64,000 nt of DNA. It comes from Allolobophora icterica (Eukaryota; Annelida; Clitellata; Crassiclitellata; Lumbricidae). The notes beneath the pieces are model-generated. The model was not told where the DNA came from. It was given only the letters and a program-made list of their open reading frames with translations, and made no database searches. The stretch spans positions 29,824,154-29,888,153 of the forward strand of contig OY744608.1 of NCBI GenBank assembly GCA_963556255.1, in the 5' to 3' direction. A program made the translations under genes and the position numbers. Positions 1 through 12,129 of this stretch are shown here, in pieces (the first letter of the stretch is position 1; each line of letters begins with the position of its first letter).

Positions 1-150
1 CTTCTGTATTCTACATTCTTCTCCTACATTCTTCTTCTGTTTTCTATATTGTTCTCCTATATTCTTCTTCTATATTCTATATTCTTCTCCTATATTCTTC
101 TTCTGTATTCTATATTCTTCTATAGTCTTCTTCAATATTCCATTATCTCT
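1..150. repeat. pyrimidine-rich tandem repeat
   Basis: A degenerate tandem repeat of about 30 bp built from ttctcctatattcttcttct and variants. It is almost purely C/T/A on this strand. It lies downstream of the minus-strand RBM12-like gene and begins before the window edge. Confidence 0.8.
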
Positions 151-706
151 TTGAATGCTTTTGCAGTTTTTACATGATGAAATCTTCATTTTCAGATTCT
201 TTCTGCAATTCCTTTTCTGTGTCCATGTGTTTCTTCCAGATACCTACACTAAGAAATACTGCATTCTTCCAGGTTACTAGTCATGAAGTACTTATTTACT
301 ATTAAGTACCTGTCAGTACTTTCTTTTAACAAGTACACCTTACAACCCATTGTGAAACAGGTCAACAATGTTTCTCTACATACCAACTGTACAGTGCTGA
401 CACAATACCAACAAGACCTAAACTATAACACTTGGTAAAAATAAACCATGCATGAAAACCAGTTTATGACTTATTCCTCAAGGCTGACTGAGCTACTTAT
501 CTTCACAGATGTATTGATGTAATGTACCAAAGCAGAAGACTCCTTACGAAAAATGCATTACCAGTAAACCAGCGAATAAAGAGTGATCCTGTCACACTAT
601 TAAGTTAACTACGCTTTACTGACATCTATTTCAGTACTTACAATCCAACCATGATGCAGCGGAAATCAAATGCTATGTAATAAATGTATACCTGTAGATA
701 ATCTGT
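151..706. other. region 3' of RBM12-like gene, probable 3' UTR
   Basis: AT-rich DNA directly after the stop codon of the minus-strand RBM12-like frame. I see no other coding signal. Part of it is probably the 3' UTR, but I could not pick a convincing polyadenylation signal. Confidence 0.4.
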
Positions 707-3052
707 TTACATAAGCGTCATGGTAAGAGGCCAGCCAAGTAACTTCTGATGATTCAGTTCCTTGACGGCTGTGTCAGCTTCTGCAAATGAGGCAAATGAT
801 ATCAGCCCATCTCCAGTTGGCCGACCATCACGGTACTGCAGCTTGATTGACTCCATGATCGGATGACGTCCCCTAAAGAAATGTAGAATGTCTTCCAGCT
901 GAACCTTGAAGTGCAGATTCTTCATTCTTACAACCGTCTCTGAGACACCAGCATCCGGACCACAACTGTGTGACCCTGGATCACCTGAGCCATCATCTCT
1001 CATACCTCCGTACTTCTGTTGAGCATTGTTAAACTCGAGCAGAACATCTTCCTTTCCGACTGGCTCGAGTATCAAGTATCGCTTCCCCATATACTGGTTG
1101 TTTCGTTCCAGGGCCCTGCGACAGTCAGTTGATGTAACGAATTCGACAAAGCCAAATCCTGTTGCCTGGTTGTCTCGGTTGTATACAATGTGTATACCAC
1201 CATTTGCTATCTCGAGCCCCTTAAAAAATTCCTTGATTGCCTGAGGATTGGCTGTGAATGGCAGGCCACGTATTCGTACACAGTAGAATTTCTTCTCTTC
1301 ATCCTTAGTAGCAGTGGTGTTTCTTGAACCCGCAAAACTTTCCCTTAGTCTTTGATCGGCATCAATGTTCTTTTCTCTCTTCCCAGAAACATTCCACTTC
1401 CTCGCAATAGATCTACGATCATCGAAGACCCTTTCACCAATTGCATTTACCTGCACATTTTGTCCTTGCCAGTCTTTCTCGTTGCAGCTGAGAACTGCCT
1501 TGAAATCTTTAAAAGAGTTCAACCTTAGGAATGCTTTGCCAATCTTGTTTCCCGTACCATCGTAACCAAAATACGGTCCACTATCCGAGCTGAGTGGTGG
1601 ATTTCCAAGCCATTTCATCAGGTCATCCTCATTGCACTTGTAGGGAAGATTTTTTACAGCCACATAATACAATTTTTCTTTGGCACTTCTCTCAAGAGGT
1701 GAACGTGAACGACTCCTGTCACCCAGTGGTCGATAAGAATCCCACGCATCATCGAATTCCTGAGCACTGATCCGCTCAACAATAACAGTTTTTCCAGAGA
1801 GCAGTGTATTGTTACAGTCGAGTGCTGCCCGGAAACCTTTCTCATTTGCCAGTCTAATGTAGCACTCTCCTGTTCTGTGCCCATTTCTGTCATTGATGAG
1901 TTTCAATCCATCCTGAGGAATAATAGATTTGGAAAAAAAACGCCGAACTTCACGATAGTTGAAGGTCTCAGGCAAATTATATACGTGAACACACCAGTCA
2001 CCATGTGGCTCGTTTCTGCTACCCAGACCTTGTTCACTACCTTTCTGCTCTAAATAACTCTGATCTTTTGATCCAAAAGGCCTTCGATCGGTATCCTGAT
2101 GATATTTCTCCGCCAAATGATCACTCTTCCCAGGATGCACATTTTCAAAATACTCCAGATCCAAAGGCCTGTGGTCCTGTGATCTCAGCCCACTACTATC
2201 ACAGAACTCCTCCTTAGAAGGTGGAAATCTTGTGTCATCTCTAAAACCACGACTTCGGTTGCGTTCAAAATCTATATGGGATGGTCTAGTCCCATCTCTG
2301 CAGGTCTGTTCTCTTCTGTTGCTGAAGTTTCCCTGTCTCACTTCAACTTCTCTTTTCTCTTGCTCACTGCCTCTCAGCCAATCACCAAATCTCTCTGAGT
2401 CTGGTCTTTGGAAGCCAGCCCCTGATTCCTTTTTACCCTCATTGTTCCACTGATCTCTGACTCTTTCATTCCCAGATCTCGCATCATCAAAAGGTGGCCT
2501 TCCCCTACCTTGACTACTGGTATTTTGTGGTTCTTTGAGATACATGTCTTCCTCATAAGCAACTGATCTTTCCAACCTCTGTCTTTCAGAAAACGTATCA
2601 GGATATGGTCGCACATGAGTCGACGGTCTGTCATGTCGTAATGGCGAAAACCTTTGAGAATTGTCACGATTTCGTTCAGCCTCCTCACTGAACCTCTTGA
2701 AACCCTGTTGACCTTCTGATTGCGCCACTGGTCCACCATTTCTTCCAAAACCCGGACCCATGAACACCTCATGAATTGGGCCAGAAGACCCACGAGCGGA
2801 GGTTATCACATTCTGCATCTCTGTCTTGCTGCTAAGAAGCAGCTTAATTGGTTCGTTGCAGATTCGTCCATTGTCCTTAAGCATTGCCTGTCTTGCATCT
2901 TCGTCTGTTGCAAAGGCAATGAACACAGTGCTTCGTTCTCCGCCTACGACGTGAACACCACCATCGGGAATATCTAACCCATAAAAGTATCGTCTAACGT
3001 CTAATGAGCTAGCATTCCACGATAAATTATCAAGTCGAATAATAACCGACAT
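707..3052 (-). CDS. RBM12: RNA-binding protein 12 (RBM12/RBM12B-like), five RRMs
   Basis: One uninterrupted frame of 781 codons. The first 85 residues form an RRM very close to the first RRM of RBM12 (IPDGGVHVVGGE, FATDEDAR, LLLSSKTEMQN). Residues about 86-350 are a charged, disordered linker rich in R, D, E, G and S. Four more RRMs follow at about 352-430, 459-540, 588-667 and 707-781; the fourth has an hnRNP F/H-like core (RIRGLPFTANPQAIKEFF, GFGFVEF). The protein ends at the end of the last RRM, as in vertebrate RBM12. It is shorter than the human proteins (over 900 residues), and the linker is charged rather than proline-rich, so I cannot separate RBM12 from RBM12B. A coding region without introns is known for the vertebrate genes. 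The start ATG opens the conserved MSVIIRL stretch. A likely splice acceptor (ttttaacag ending at 3103, minus strand) just upstream suggests an intron in the 5' UTR. Expected role: nuclear RNA-binding protein. Confidence 0.93.
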   Translation of the reverse strand: MSVIIRLDNLSWNASSLDVRRYFYGLDIPDGGVHVVGGERSTVFIAFATDEDARQAMLKDNGRICNEPIKLLLSSKTEMQNVITSARGSSGPIHEVFMGPGFGRNGGPVAQSEGQQGFKRFSEEAERNRDNSQRFSPLRHDRPSTHVRPYPDTFSERQRLERSVAYEEDMYLKEPQNTSSQGRGRPPFDDARSGNERVRDQWNNEGKKESGAGFQRPDSERFGDWLRGSEQEKREVEVRQGNFSNRREQTCRDGTRPSHIDFERNRSRGFRDDTRFPPSKEEFCDSSGLRSQDHRPLDLEYFENVHPGKSDHLAEKYHQDTDRRPFGSKDQSYLEQKGSEQGLGSRNEPHGDWCVHVYNLPETFNYREVRRFFSKSIIPQDGLKLINDRNGHRTGECYIRLANEKGFRAALDCNNTLLSGKTVIVERISAQEFDDAWDSYRPLGDRSRSRSPLERSAKEKLYYVAVKNLPYKCNEDDLMKWLGNPPLSSDSGPYFGYDGTGNKIGKAFLRLNSFKDFKAVLSCNEKDWQGQNVQVNAIGERVFDDRRSIARKWNVSGKREKNIDADQRLRESFAGSRNTTATKDEEKKFYCVRIRGLPFTANPQAIKEFFKGLEIANGGIHIVYNRDNQATGFGFVEFVTSTDCRRALERNNQYMGKRYLILEPVGKEDVLLEFNNAQQKYGGMRDDGSGDPGSHSCGPDAGVSETVVRMKNLHFKVQLEDILHFFRGRHPIMESIKLQYRDGRPTGDGLISFASFAEADTAVKELNHQKLLGWPLTMTLM

Positions 3053-3955
3053 TTTGCAATGTGCGTCTTAACACACAACTAGCTGAAGGTGTTAGACTTT
3101 ACCTGTTAAAAGGACATGCAAAACAGTTACAATTCATAAACAAAATGTTAGTTTGACACCAGATCATGAAACATTTCGAGATCAAAGTAAGAGCCAAACC
3201 TCATGATGATCTTGTCCTATTTTCTTCATATAAAAATTCTAAAAAACTGTGTGAGAAATGATTACATACATTTGACAAAACTAAAGAGATGCAATGGAAC
3301 ACCTTTACAATCAGGTACACAATATAACTCATATATTTCTTATCTGAATCAAGTAAATCCGTTTCATCCACTTGACTCCAAGAATGATTTCAACTGAATA
3401 AAATGTATGGACTTACTATCTTCAGCCAGAAATTTCCTAATAAACTGATAACAGTCTGGTAATAAGTCTTTAATCTCACTTAACTAATCATGAAGTTGCT
3501 CTTTTCAGATAATCTGGTGTTTGCTATAATATAAACACTGGTCCAGGCTGCAATGTTAATTCTCTGCAGGTGACATTGCCGGTCCACATTGCAGAGGTGG
3601 ATACGGTTTGTCAGTAACTGATTACTGCCCAGGACCGAGTCCCTGTTGGTATAGTGAGGCCCCTGCCTGGGCTTGTCAGTAACAATGAAGACATCTATGG
3701 CCAAAGCAGCAAAGGACTTCCATGGAGGCAACAGTCCTGAGAGTGGACAAGGGCATACCAAGTTAGAATACCTTTGACCGGCTCCAAGTTTTTGTTGAAT
3801 GATTCAACCATCTAATTTTCTTCTGATTACCTGGTGAGTTATGATCCAAGGAAATTCAATGCCGAGTTTTGTCAATGTTGCAAATTGTATTCCATACTGC
3901 ACCGCTCATTGTGCACGTTGCCAAGAAGCGCAGATGTCCTGATGTTCCTGCACTG
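3053..3955. other. 5' flank of RBM12-like gene, no gene seen
   Basis: It holds the putative 5' UTR of the minus-strand gene and AT-rich DNA. I found no coding region, RNA gene or clear promoter motif here. Confidence 0.4.
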
Positions 3956-3959
3956 GTCA

Positions 3960-4665
3960 TGCATGTTCAGCACACCAGGGTGAAGAGATCAAATGGGGAA
4001 CTGCCTAATTCAACTGGTTTGGGTGGCAATTGAAATGCCTGATCTCGGACGGGCCAAGAAGCTGTTTGGCTGGAGTCAACAGGTCCGGTGGCCGGGTGCA
4101 GGACAGATAATTGTTGATGACTATACCATCCTATGAGTAGGTTATGAATAGGGTGTTGTGTGACAGGCAGGCATAATCTTAGCCCTGGAACAGTCAGCAA
4201 ACAAGAGCCCTGAAGTGCTATTTACTCACACAGAGACAAGGTCCTGATGGCCATATTTTAGGTACACTTTCTGAAGAGCTGCCATTGTGGTGGATTACTT
4301 TACCCATCAACAAGGTGTAGGAAGAGACGATAAGGACGGCTTTCATGGGACTCTAGAGCAAGCTTTGAGGACTATCAGGATAGGTTCTATAGTACCATGT
4401 GTAGGGGATTTTAATGCAGTTCCCAGTACCAAAAGAGACAGCAGTGAGGCCATTTGGAAGTTGTACAATGTACAGTCAACAGCAATTCCAACAGGCTGAA
4501 TAACATTTGTCTGGGAGCTGGACTCGAAATCAGAGGATAGTTGTTCAAGTGGAAGGACATCCACCATTTGTTCTGCTATTCCAACAATGGCCACACAATG
4601 GAAAGAGCTTGACCACAATCTAGTGAACAAGAGTGGAGATGACTTCAAAATTGAAATCTATTGAT
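3960..4665 (+). mobile_element. decayed LINE fragment, endonuclease domain
   Basis: The stretch from 4287 reads VDYFTHQQGVGRDDKDGFHG and then GSIVPCVGDFNAVPST, matching the apurinic-type endonuclease of non-LTR retrotransposons (the GDFNA motif after a VDxYAPT-like strand). After an in-frame stop at 4498 the similarity goes on in other frames (KWKDIHHLFCYSNNGHT, corresponding to the W-x-W-YSN region of RTE/CFDP2-like elements). Upstream DNA from about 3960 also gives frame-broken matches. It is an old, non-functional copy with several frameshifts and stops. Confidence 0.7.
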
Positions 4666-5040
4666 GGATGGAGTTCATCATCGATCACCTGGCAGTAGCA
4701 GCTAAACTGGAAATAACCCCTCTAGTTATAATCCTAATACTCAAACTTTTAAAACGCAACTTTTATACATGTCACATAATATGTGATTTATATATATGAT
4801 TTGAAGAACCACAGTTACATCAAGTATATTCTCATTTTGTATATGGTCAAAAATGCCTCCCACTTCTTACGATGTTCTTTTGGTGCTTTATCAAACCTAG
4901 CTTCAAACCATCAACTTCTTGGCACCCCGTGATACATATTTGTTGTGCTTGTTCTTGTATCTTCCTTTTTTTGCATTTTAACCAAAGGTCTCAAAAGCTT
5001 GCAGCACCTTTGAATTAAAGATTTTTTGTGCTTGGTATGA
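4666..5040. other. AT-rich intergenic DNA
   Basis: Nothing recognisable on either strand. Confidence 0.4.
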
Positions 5041-5045
5041 TAGTC

Positions 5046-5122
5046 TAAGTGGTACAATAGTCAAGTGGACAGCTTGCTTTCTGGACTATCAACCCATAGG
5101 TCAGGGTTTAAAATCCTGGCAT
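5046..5122 (+). mobile_element. tRNA-derived SINE head
   Basis: It resembles a pol III internal promoter. A box-A-like stretch (ggtacaatagtcaagtgg, from 5051) is followed about 45 bp later by a box-B-like stretch (cagggtttaaaatcctgg, about 5103). The stems of a working tRNA do not form, so I read it as a SINE and not a tRNA gene. Confidence 0.5.
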
Positions 5123-7635
5123 GATAAGCAAGAAATTTATAAATTTCCATTCCATCATTGCTGTCCATCAAACTTAAGCTACAAATATGAGTACCTTGAA
5201 GGTCATCAGCACTCTGTCAATTCCGACAATCTGACACCAAGGTAAAGGTCTGTCAACGATTCTCAAATGCCAAAACTAAGAAAATGCAGACCTTGAATCT
5301 CTTTGCCAACCAAGCTCAAGACCCGGATGGTCAGCAAAGAAAAGGAATGCCTCTCATGATGATGAAAGGTCCATGTATCTCTGAGCTTAGGATCTTCTTG
5401 GTTTGGCTTCATATAATGATTCACCATCTTTGTGATCTACTTCCTGTGCGTAATTTTCCAAAGTCTATTTCTACAAGCCATTACACTCTCGCAAAACTGA
5501 TTTTCTGACCAATTTCCAAAACATTTTTTTTCTACATTAAAGAACTCCAGTTTATTCACATCATTTTCCATCAGTTTGCCAGTACCTTCTAGCAGTAAGG
5601 TCGCTATCCTCTTCTGGTCTCTGGTTTCCAGAGCCAACAATTCTTTTACCTTCTTCATATCTGTAATCTTTGTATATTTAATCGTCTTCAGTCTTTGTAC
5701 CCAGTATACCTAATCTTCATCTAATGTTGTAAATTTGTTTTCTTCTGCAAAGTGAAACTGCCTAAAACATCTTCATAAACTTACTGCTTTCACAGTTTGG
5801 CTTCATCAATTATATTAGAACTTGTGAAATAACTATGGCAACTGATAACAGATATATAGAGAAATGTTCTTCACTTGCCACTCAGACAATTGTGCCACTG
5901 CATCAGAATCAAACATTGGCTTCAAAAGTTTAACGTATAATCCGTCAAAGTAGTTCTTCACGACTTTGGAAAAAACACCTGCACCAGTGGAATGAATAAA
6001 ATTTAAGGCATTACTACAAGTTATTTACACTGTCACCTTCATGACAACCGTCTGTTTTCATTATGATGGATGTTAATTAAATTTAAAGGAATCATACATA
6101 TTTGTAAAATCCTTCAGTGACAACAGTTTGTTAGTTTCAATGTTAGTAAATGAGAATATATGGCCATGTGAGTCATATATTTGCCTTCTTTGTCATTTCA
6201 GCAGATTATTTCGTCTCGGGTGCAGAATTTGCTCTGCAATTTTTTAAATGTTGGAGTTTACTGTTGCTAAGTTCGCATATATCAAACTTACTCTTTATTT
6301 CTGCTGTGGATTTTGTATGCTTTAGATGATATTTTCTTCACAAGTCAACTTGGCCTAAGTGACTTCACGAAGAGGGACGGGGCTTCCTGAAGTATGGTCA
6401 AGTCTGGGATCTACACACCATGCACGCTGTCTAAAGCATGGTAACATTTGTCTCGGTTGAGAATGATCTTCGGAGTGATCTCGACCTTTACTCACTGGTG
6501 CTGCTTCAACCTACCAACCGACCAGTAGGCGACGAATACATGTTCTGTGCACCTGGCGGCTTCAGTGACAGCTGGACAGGCATCATCTGCCATCACGGAG
6601 ATCCTCTTGGGCTGTGGCATGTCATGGATGCTACCACCTGTCATCGCTCCACATTGTCAAGGCAGCTTGGTAAAGAGACACTGACATAATGCAATCTGTC
6701 AACCATGTATGAGAATTCATTGGTACACTCTACGTGTACACATAGGTTCACCACTGGTGACTTTTTTCAAGTATTCTGTGCATTGTTTTACTCACTGACT
6801 AAATTTCTGTTCTCAACGACATTTAACATCTCATAGGCTAGCACAGAGAGCAACTCTAACTTGTTTTCACTTCAAATGGTGCTACATAAATTTATAATTA
6901 CAATTACACTCTGAGCTTTGTAAGAATCATTTTAAGAAACTCTCCAAAGCACAAAGACCGTGGCTGTGTGAGGGACCTAAACAAGTGTGGTTTAACGTAA
7001 CAAGAAAACTTAACTTCAGACAAGTTAGGAGAACTGTGCATGTACATTGTTCATTAACCGTGTGTCAACATGTCTTTTATGTTAAATATGTATCATTGGT
7101 AGCTATGACATAACTGTGAACTAAGCGGATTCGTTTGTAAATGGGCAACAAGTAAATGGGTCACCGCTGAAGACTTCCAAAGGAATGACCAACATGTAAT
7201 AGTCACAAGTACCAAAGCAGAAAAAATCATCAGCAGAAAAAGTTCTAAAGCTGATAAGAAAATGCAACAGATTGTATGCTTCCTAATTATTAATTAGGTC
7301 TGAAAACCTTTTCACAATATACCGAAACCCAGTGCTAATCAATGACCCTTCACATGAACTGGTCATTGGGGTAGCTCTCTGAACTGTGTCATACAAGCAA
7401 CGACAGGGCCACAGGCATAAATTTCTATAGAGCAACTATGTTTCAGCCTCACCAAATAAATTTAAGCCAAGGCTAGCCAAGGTTTCAGCCAACCTAATAT
7501 CATATGCACCAGCATTTGAAGTCAAGAAATTTTTGACAATTTTGAAAGTCCAAATTGGAGGATACATATACGAGGGTAAAGCTACGATCATAAGACACAT
7601 CCACATGAGATTGTAACAACACATCCACAGGACAG
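5123..7635. other. AT-rich intergenic DNA without a gene
   Basis: Short frames only, without recognisable domains. Around 6879-6910 there is gtgctacataaatttataat followed by attac repeats, which resembles the 3' tail of a CR1/L2-type LINE. Confidence 0.4.
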
Positions 7636-7639
7636 TTAT

Positions 7640-7860
7640 TAAACACCAACTTCAGTCAGATGGCAGAGAGGGACCATTATACATTATTGCATGTGGTATA
7701 CCTAAACTTGATCATATACCCAGTTTCAAGTGGGAGGAACTGCACTGGCTGCCTACGCAAGAGTGCGTTGAGTTTAAGACCTTGATGCTTATGCGTAATT
7801 GTCTAGGGCCTGCCAACCTGCAGAGTGAACTCCTGAGCTCCTCTGCCTTTTTTCTGCAAG
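7640..7860 (+). mobile_element. LINE (CR1/L2-like) reverse transcriptase tail fragment
   Basis: One frame reads PKLDHIPSFKWEELHWLPTQ followed by ECVEFKTLMLMRNCLGPANL. This is the LHWLPxxxRIxFKxxxLxxxCLxGxAP signature found C-terminal to the reverse transcriptase of CR1/L2-type LINEs. Only this tail survives and the frame decays afterwards. Confidence 0.65.
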
Positions 7861-7939
7861 CACTTGAAGATCATTCTGTTCGATCATGGTTTCATGTTTT
7901 TAGGTCATGGATCTACCTGAATCAACTAAATCCAGCAAT

Positions 7940-9470
7940 CCGAATGTGATGCAAAATTGATCCAATTCCTGAAAAGCAATGTTTCTACCAAGAATTCCCA
8001 ATCCAGTATGGACAAGTAGGCCAATCTCCTGAAAACTATATTAAAAAAATACCCCAAAACATTACAGATGCACAAGTAATTTTGTTTTCACTTCAAAAAT
8101 AACTTTCTGGGATCGGGTGGAAATTCAATTTCCGGGGATTGAAGTTTCGGAGATTCACTAAACACCCAGTGTTATTTGGATCTATAAAGTTGTGTTCATG
8201 GACAACAGAATGCATGAAACCCTGGTTATGACATGCTGTGATTTTATGGAATAGGCATGAAACTGAAAATGGTTGTTTACTTGCATACTGATTTATTGGA
8301 TAATTTCAGCTAGGTGTTCAGCGCTCCATTTTCAACACACTCTCAGATCACTACTTTGATGTCAATTTAAATTGTTTAAAGCAAAAGATTACCCATTAGA
8401 CTAAAATGTCAAGCTTTGTAGATGATTAACCCAACCTTGAAGATTATTTGCATAGGCAGCCAATACAATGATTTAACGATCTGGAATATATATTTGTACT
8501 TTGCAGTTTATTGAGAGCTCAGGCCACATCGTTAGATGTAAAACTCAGTAAAGTAGCAATATCAGATGTTACAATTATTACAACTCTACTTTGACAAAAT
8601 TAGCCTAATCGAATCCAATTCCCCCACCATCTCAATGTTGCCATTATGGCATAAACGGTTTTGCTTTTTTGATGATTATAAATACCGGATAGAATAGGTC
8701 ATTATTTGCCGATTCCGATTAGTACTAAAGCCTAATTCCAACTTGGTCATCATTGGCTAATGACTTAGCGTCAGCTTCAGGGGTCAGATGGATGAACAGC
8801 CAGTCAGTCATCCCCTGCGGATGACTGGCTGGCTTTCTTCACTGACTGACAAGCCTTATGGTCGTCTGCCTCAATGGGTATTTCTGTCGGATCCCTGAAA
8901 CTATTTTGTAAAGAAAACCTGTATCCCGAAACTGATGTTGTGTGCCGGATCCTCGAAATTCAAATTTCAGGAAATAGCACAAACTTTTCCTGAAAGTCAT
9001 AAGGAGGTCAAATTCTCAAAATTAAACAGATTGTCACACAGCTATGTTTTAACGTGTATTATATAGTATAAATGCATTATAAAATTGTATATCCGTTTCG
9101 CACGTATCCGCAGATTGGCCCGCTTCAATTTTTTGCACCAGATATTAAATATGATGTTTTGAATCTCCAAAGGCAATTTTTTACCAGGCAAACATAATTG
9201 TTCGTCGATCTGCGTGCACAGAAGTAATTAACTGAATGCATTTGTTATGTAGACAAGACGCGATATTTTCCTGATTCCCAATTATCGCCCAAAAACTAGT
9301 GAGACGCCTCATCTAGTCCGCATTTTATTCACTTTCAGAGATTCGGGTTTCGGATCTACACTAGTTTTCAAGAAATCGAACGCTTGGTATAAAACTGCTT
9401 TCGGGGATTCGGTTTATTTTGCAATTTAATCAATTTCCGGGAATCGGGATTTGGGTAGACCCCCTTTAAG
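7940..9470. repeat. possible degenerate transposon with reiterated tttccggggattcgg-like motifs
   Basis: The motif tttccggggattcgg and variants recur on both strands near 8100-8160, 8880-9000 and 9340-9450. The left part (tctaccaagaattcccaat, about 7980) loosely resembles the inverted right part (tctacccaaatcccgattc, about 9440-9460). This could be a decayed inverted-repeat element. No clear target duplication was found. An internal hairpin lies at 8798-8834. Confidence 0.3.
8798..8834. repeat. 16-bp-stem hairpin
   Basis: agccagtcagtcatcc (8798-8813), the 5-base loop cctgc, then ggatgactggctggct (8819-8834). Fifteen of 16 positions pair. No T-run follows, so it does not look like a terminator. 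Confidence 0.75.
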
Positions 9471-12121
9471 ACGACGTTAAACCTTGGTATAAAAAAATCA
9501 TTCCGTCTACAAAAATTCGATGTGCAACACGATTATCACATGACAGTATTACTGTTTGGTTGTACTTACAATAAACCATAATATTTAAAACTTGTTTTAA
9601 ACAGTTCTTCAACAACGAGTCTCTTAGATGCGAGATTTTTCCTTGCAACAAAGATTTTGGAGTATTTTAAGATTTGTGCCTTCAACAGCTACGTCAGAAA
9701 ACACTGTGCGTCATCTAGTGTTAAGTTTTAACGTTAAGTTCATTTTAGAGAAATAGTTTTTACACTTTTTACACGAAATATCTTCTCCCGAATAGCTCAG
9801 TTAAATTTTATATTATTGTGTAGCATAGAAAATTTAGTGTATAGTAATAATTTAATATAACTTTGTTTAATGCACATCTGTTATTCAATTTAAATCAAAA
9901 TTAAAAACTCATCTTATCACATTGCACTGACTAGAAATGCAGCACAACGCACTCTCGTGCAAGACTTGTCTTGTCAAAGAGTCCTATAAATCTTTAGTTG
10001 TATTGTATTATAGTCTCTGACAGTCTCAAACCATCGACCTATACTGGGTCGATGGTCTCAACATGCTTTTACGTCTGTCCTATATCGTAGAAACTTCTTT
10101 GCAACAAAGCATGGACTTAACACAAAATTAATATGTGGTTTGTGTTTCCAGTTTTTTAAATGTTTCGGAAGGGGTCTCTTCAGAAAACAACATATAGTAC
10201 GATCCTGTGCCTTCAGTCTACCATGTTATCTCTATTCTTCATCGACTTACCGACTTGCACCTTATCGTTGATAACAGGTAGACAAGTTCAACAGAATGCC
10301 TGCATTCTGAGGTGAAAGTATACTACCTTGGGCATTAGCTGATGTAGACTGGTTCAACAACAATTCAGAAAATGGAGAACGTTTGCAGCAACCTTACCTT
10401 GGGATACCCAAACCCTGATCGAGGGGAGTCAGACGAATGGGTGCAGACAAGTCAAACGCAAAGAAAAAGATGACAGAAATCAGTGGTTCATGATAATAAA
10501 AAAAAACGGCTTGCCAGTTTAAGGTTGTATATTTTATAGGATTTGTACCACACATTTAGTGCAGCATAGACTAAAGAGCAGTTGTAAAGTTTGTGAAGAA
10601 AATCCAACTGAGTGGAAGGATCTTGGACAACCCTTCTGACTTGATGCAGCACTCATTGATAAATTACACTACTAGTTTCCAATCTTGTAGTAATAATGCC
10701 TGCAGTTTCATGGAGACATTAAAACTTTTGGCAATGCGCAGAAGTCTGGCATAGTAGTTTTGAATTATATGAAAATATCCATACAGCAACAATTTTATAG
10801 CTCAGGATGACATGAGCAATCGTGTCTACAATCAGCTCTGGATGGCAATCCATTCGTTAGGCTCTACATATCTGCAGCAGCTGGCCTGTGGCAAGTTTCT
10901 AAGCATCTGATGATCTGAGGACTGTTCGCTTATTGGTTAAGTTTTTGTTCTTACTGACTTTAGCATCATTTATTGTGTTGTTGGCAGCACTTTATAAGGA
11001 ACTTAAAAGGCACTGTAGTAATTGTCCACTTACATACAATAATAATAATTATAACAATGAGGACAACAACAATAATAATTGTAAGCATATAGTATTGTCA
11101 TTAGTTAATTAATCATGACCAGAGAATATTGAAGACAGTACAGATTTCAAGATGTTTGTCATTTTAACAAACAGCTGAACATTGACAGCAAGCAACAAAA
11201 CTTGACCAAGAATCAAAAATTACTACTGGTGGTTTACCAGCATGAGCAAAGACGGTAACAACATAAAGGCCGAATTCTTTTTTCGTAGCTTCAGTAGCTA
11301 GAACAACCCCATTCTGCTGTTGGTTGATTTAGGAAGTTTGAATTAGCCATATATACACCTCAATAAACAGACTTAATAAATAACAACCAGAGCAGACATA
11401 TCAAGTCCAATTTTGGCACATCACATCTGTAAAGTGTCAAATTTATTTAAATACGCCGCTAACCTTGTGCCAGTGGCAATAAAAAGAAACAACTTCTACT
11501 TTTATACTTATTAAAAAGTACAATACACTGCAATAAATTAATTGCCCACTTTAGGTGCAGTCTTGCATGATTTCCTCCTATAATTTTATATCTCTCAGCT
11601 TGTTCCAACAACACTACATCATAGGAAAGGAAACCTTTTCTAATGTTTTGCATGGCTGAACAAAAGTAATAAATTTGACAGGATGCTCCTAATGCTTGAG
11701 CTACAAACAGCGGCAAAAGGAAATATGATTTACATATATATAGTAGTCTGATAAAACTCATTCTACTAATAATGAGCAGTAGGGTTCACTCAAACAGAAA
11801 GAAATTTAAACATAATCAAAATGGTTGCAGTAATCTCATGTCACATGAAACTTAAATGCATTTACATGGCAATGAATAATACCTGATGTCTTGAATGAAT
11901 ATTCACAGTGCAATATTGTCACAAAGATACCAAAATCGCTACACTACCACATTTAGAAAGATAACGGCAAACATTCACCAGTTGCATCAGGCTTGGAGAC
12001 ACGATAACAATAAAAAGTGTTTTCAATCTGTTTAACATAATGTAGCTAATCATCTAGAAAATGGCAGTTCAGGAGGATATGCCTTTGTAAGTTTTCATCA
12101 AGCATGGATTTAACTCTATGC
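9471..12121. other. AT-rich intergenic DNA
   Basis: No gene recognised. It contains a perfect 10-bp hairpin at 10031-10055 and a short aat/aac-rich microsatellite near 11035-11085. Confidence 0.4.
10031..10055. repeat. short palindrome flanked by near-identical gtctcaa direct repeats
   Basis: ccatcgacc and gggtcgatgg pair around a loop of about six bases. The palindrome is bounded by gtctcaaa on the left and gtctcaac on the right. Ends in CATCGA/TCGATG are shared with the 39-bp palindromic insertion at 43791-43829. Confidence 0.6.
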
Positions 12122-12129
12122 ATTACAAA

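Noticed and set aside
1026..2977. Several plus- and minus-strand frames of 60-140 codons
   Set aside because: All overlap the RBM12-like coding sequence in other frames and have no domains of their own.
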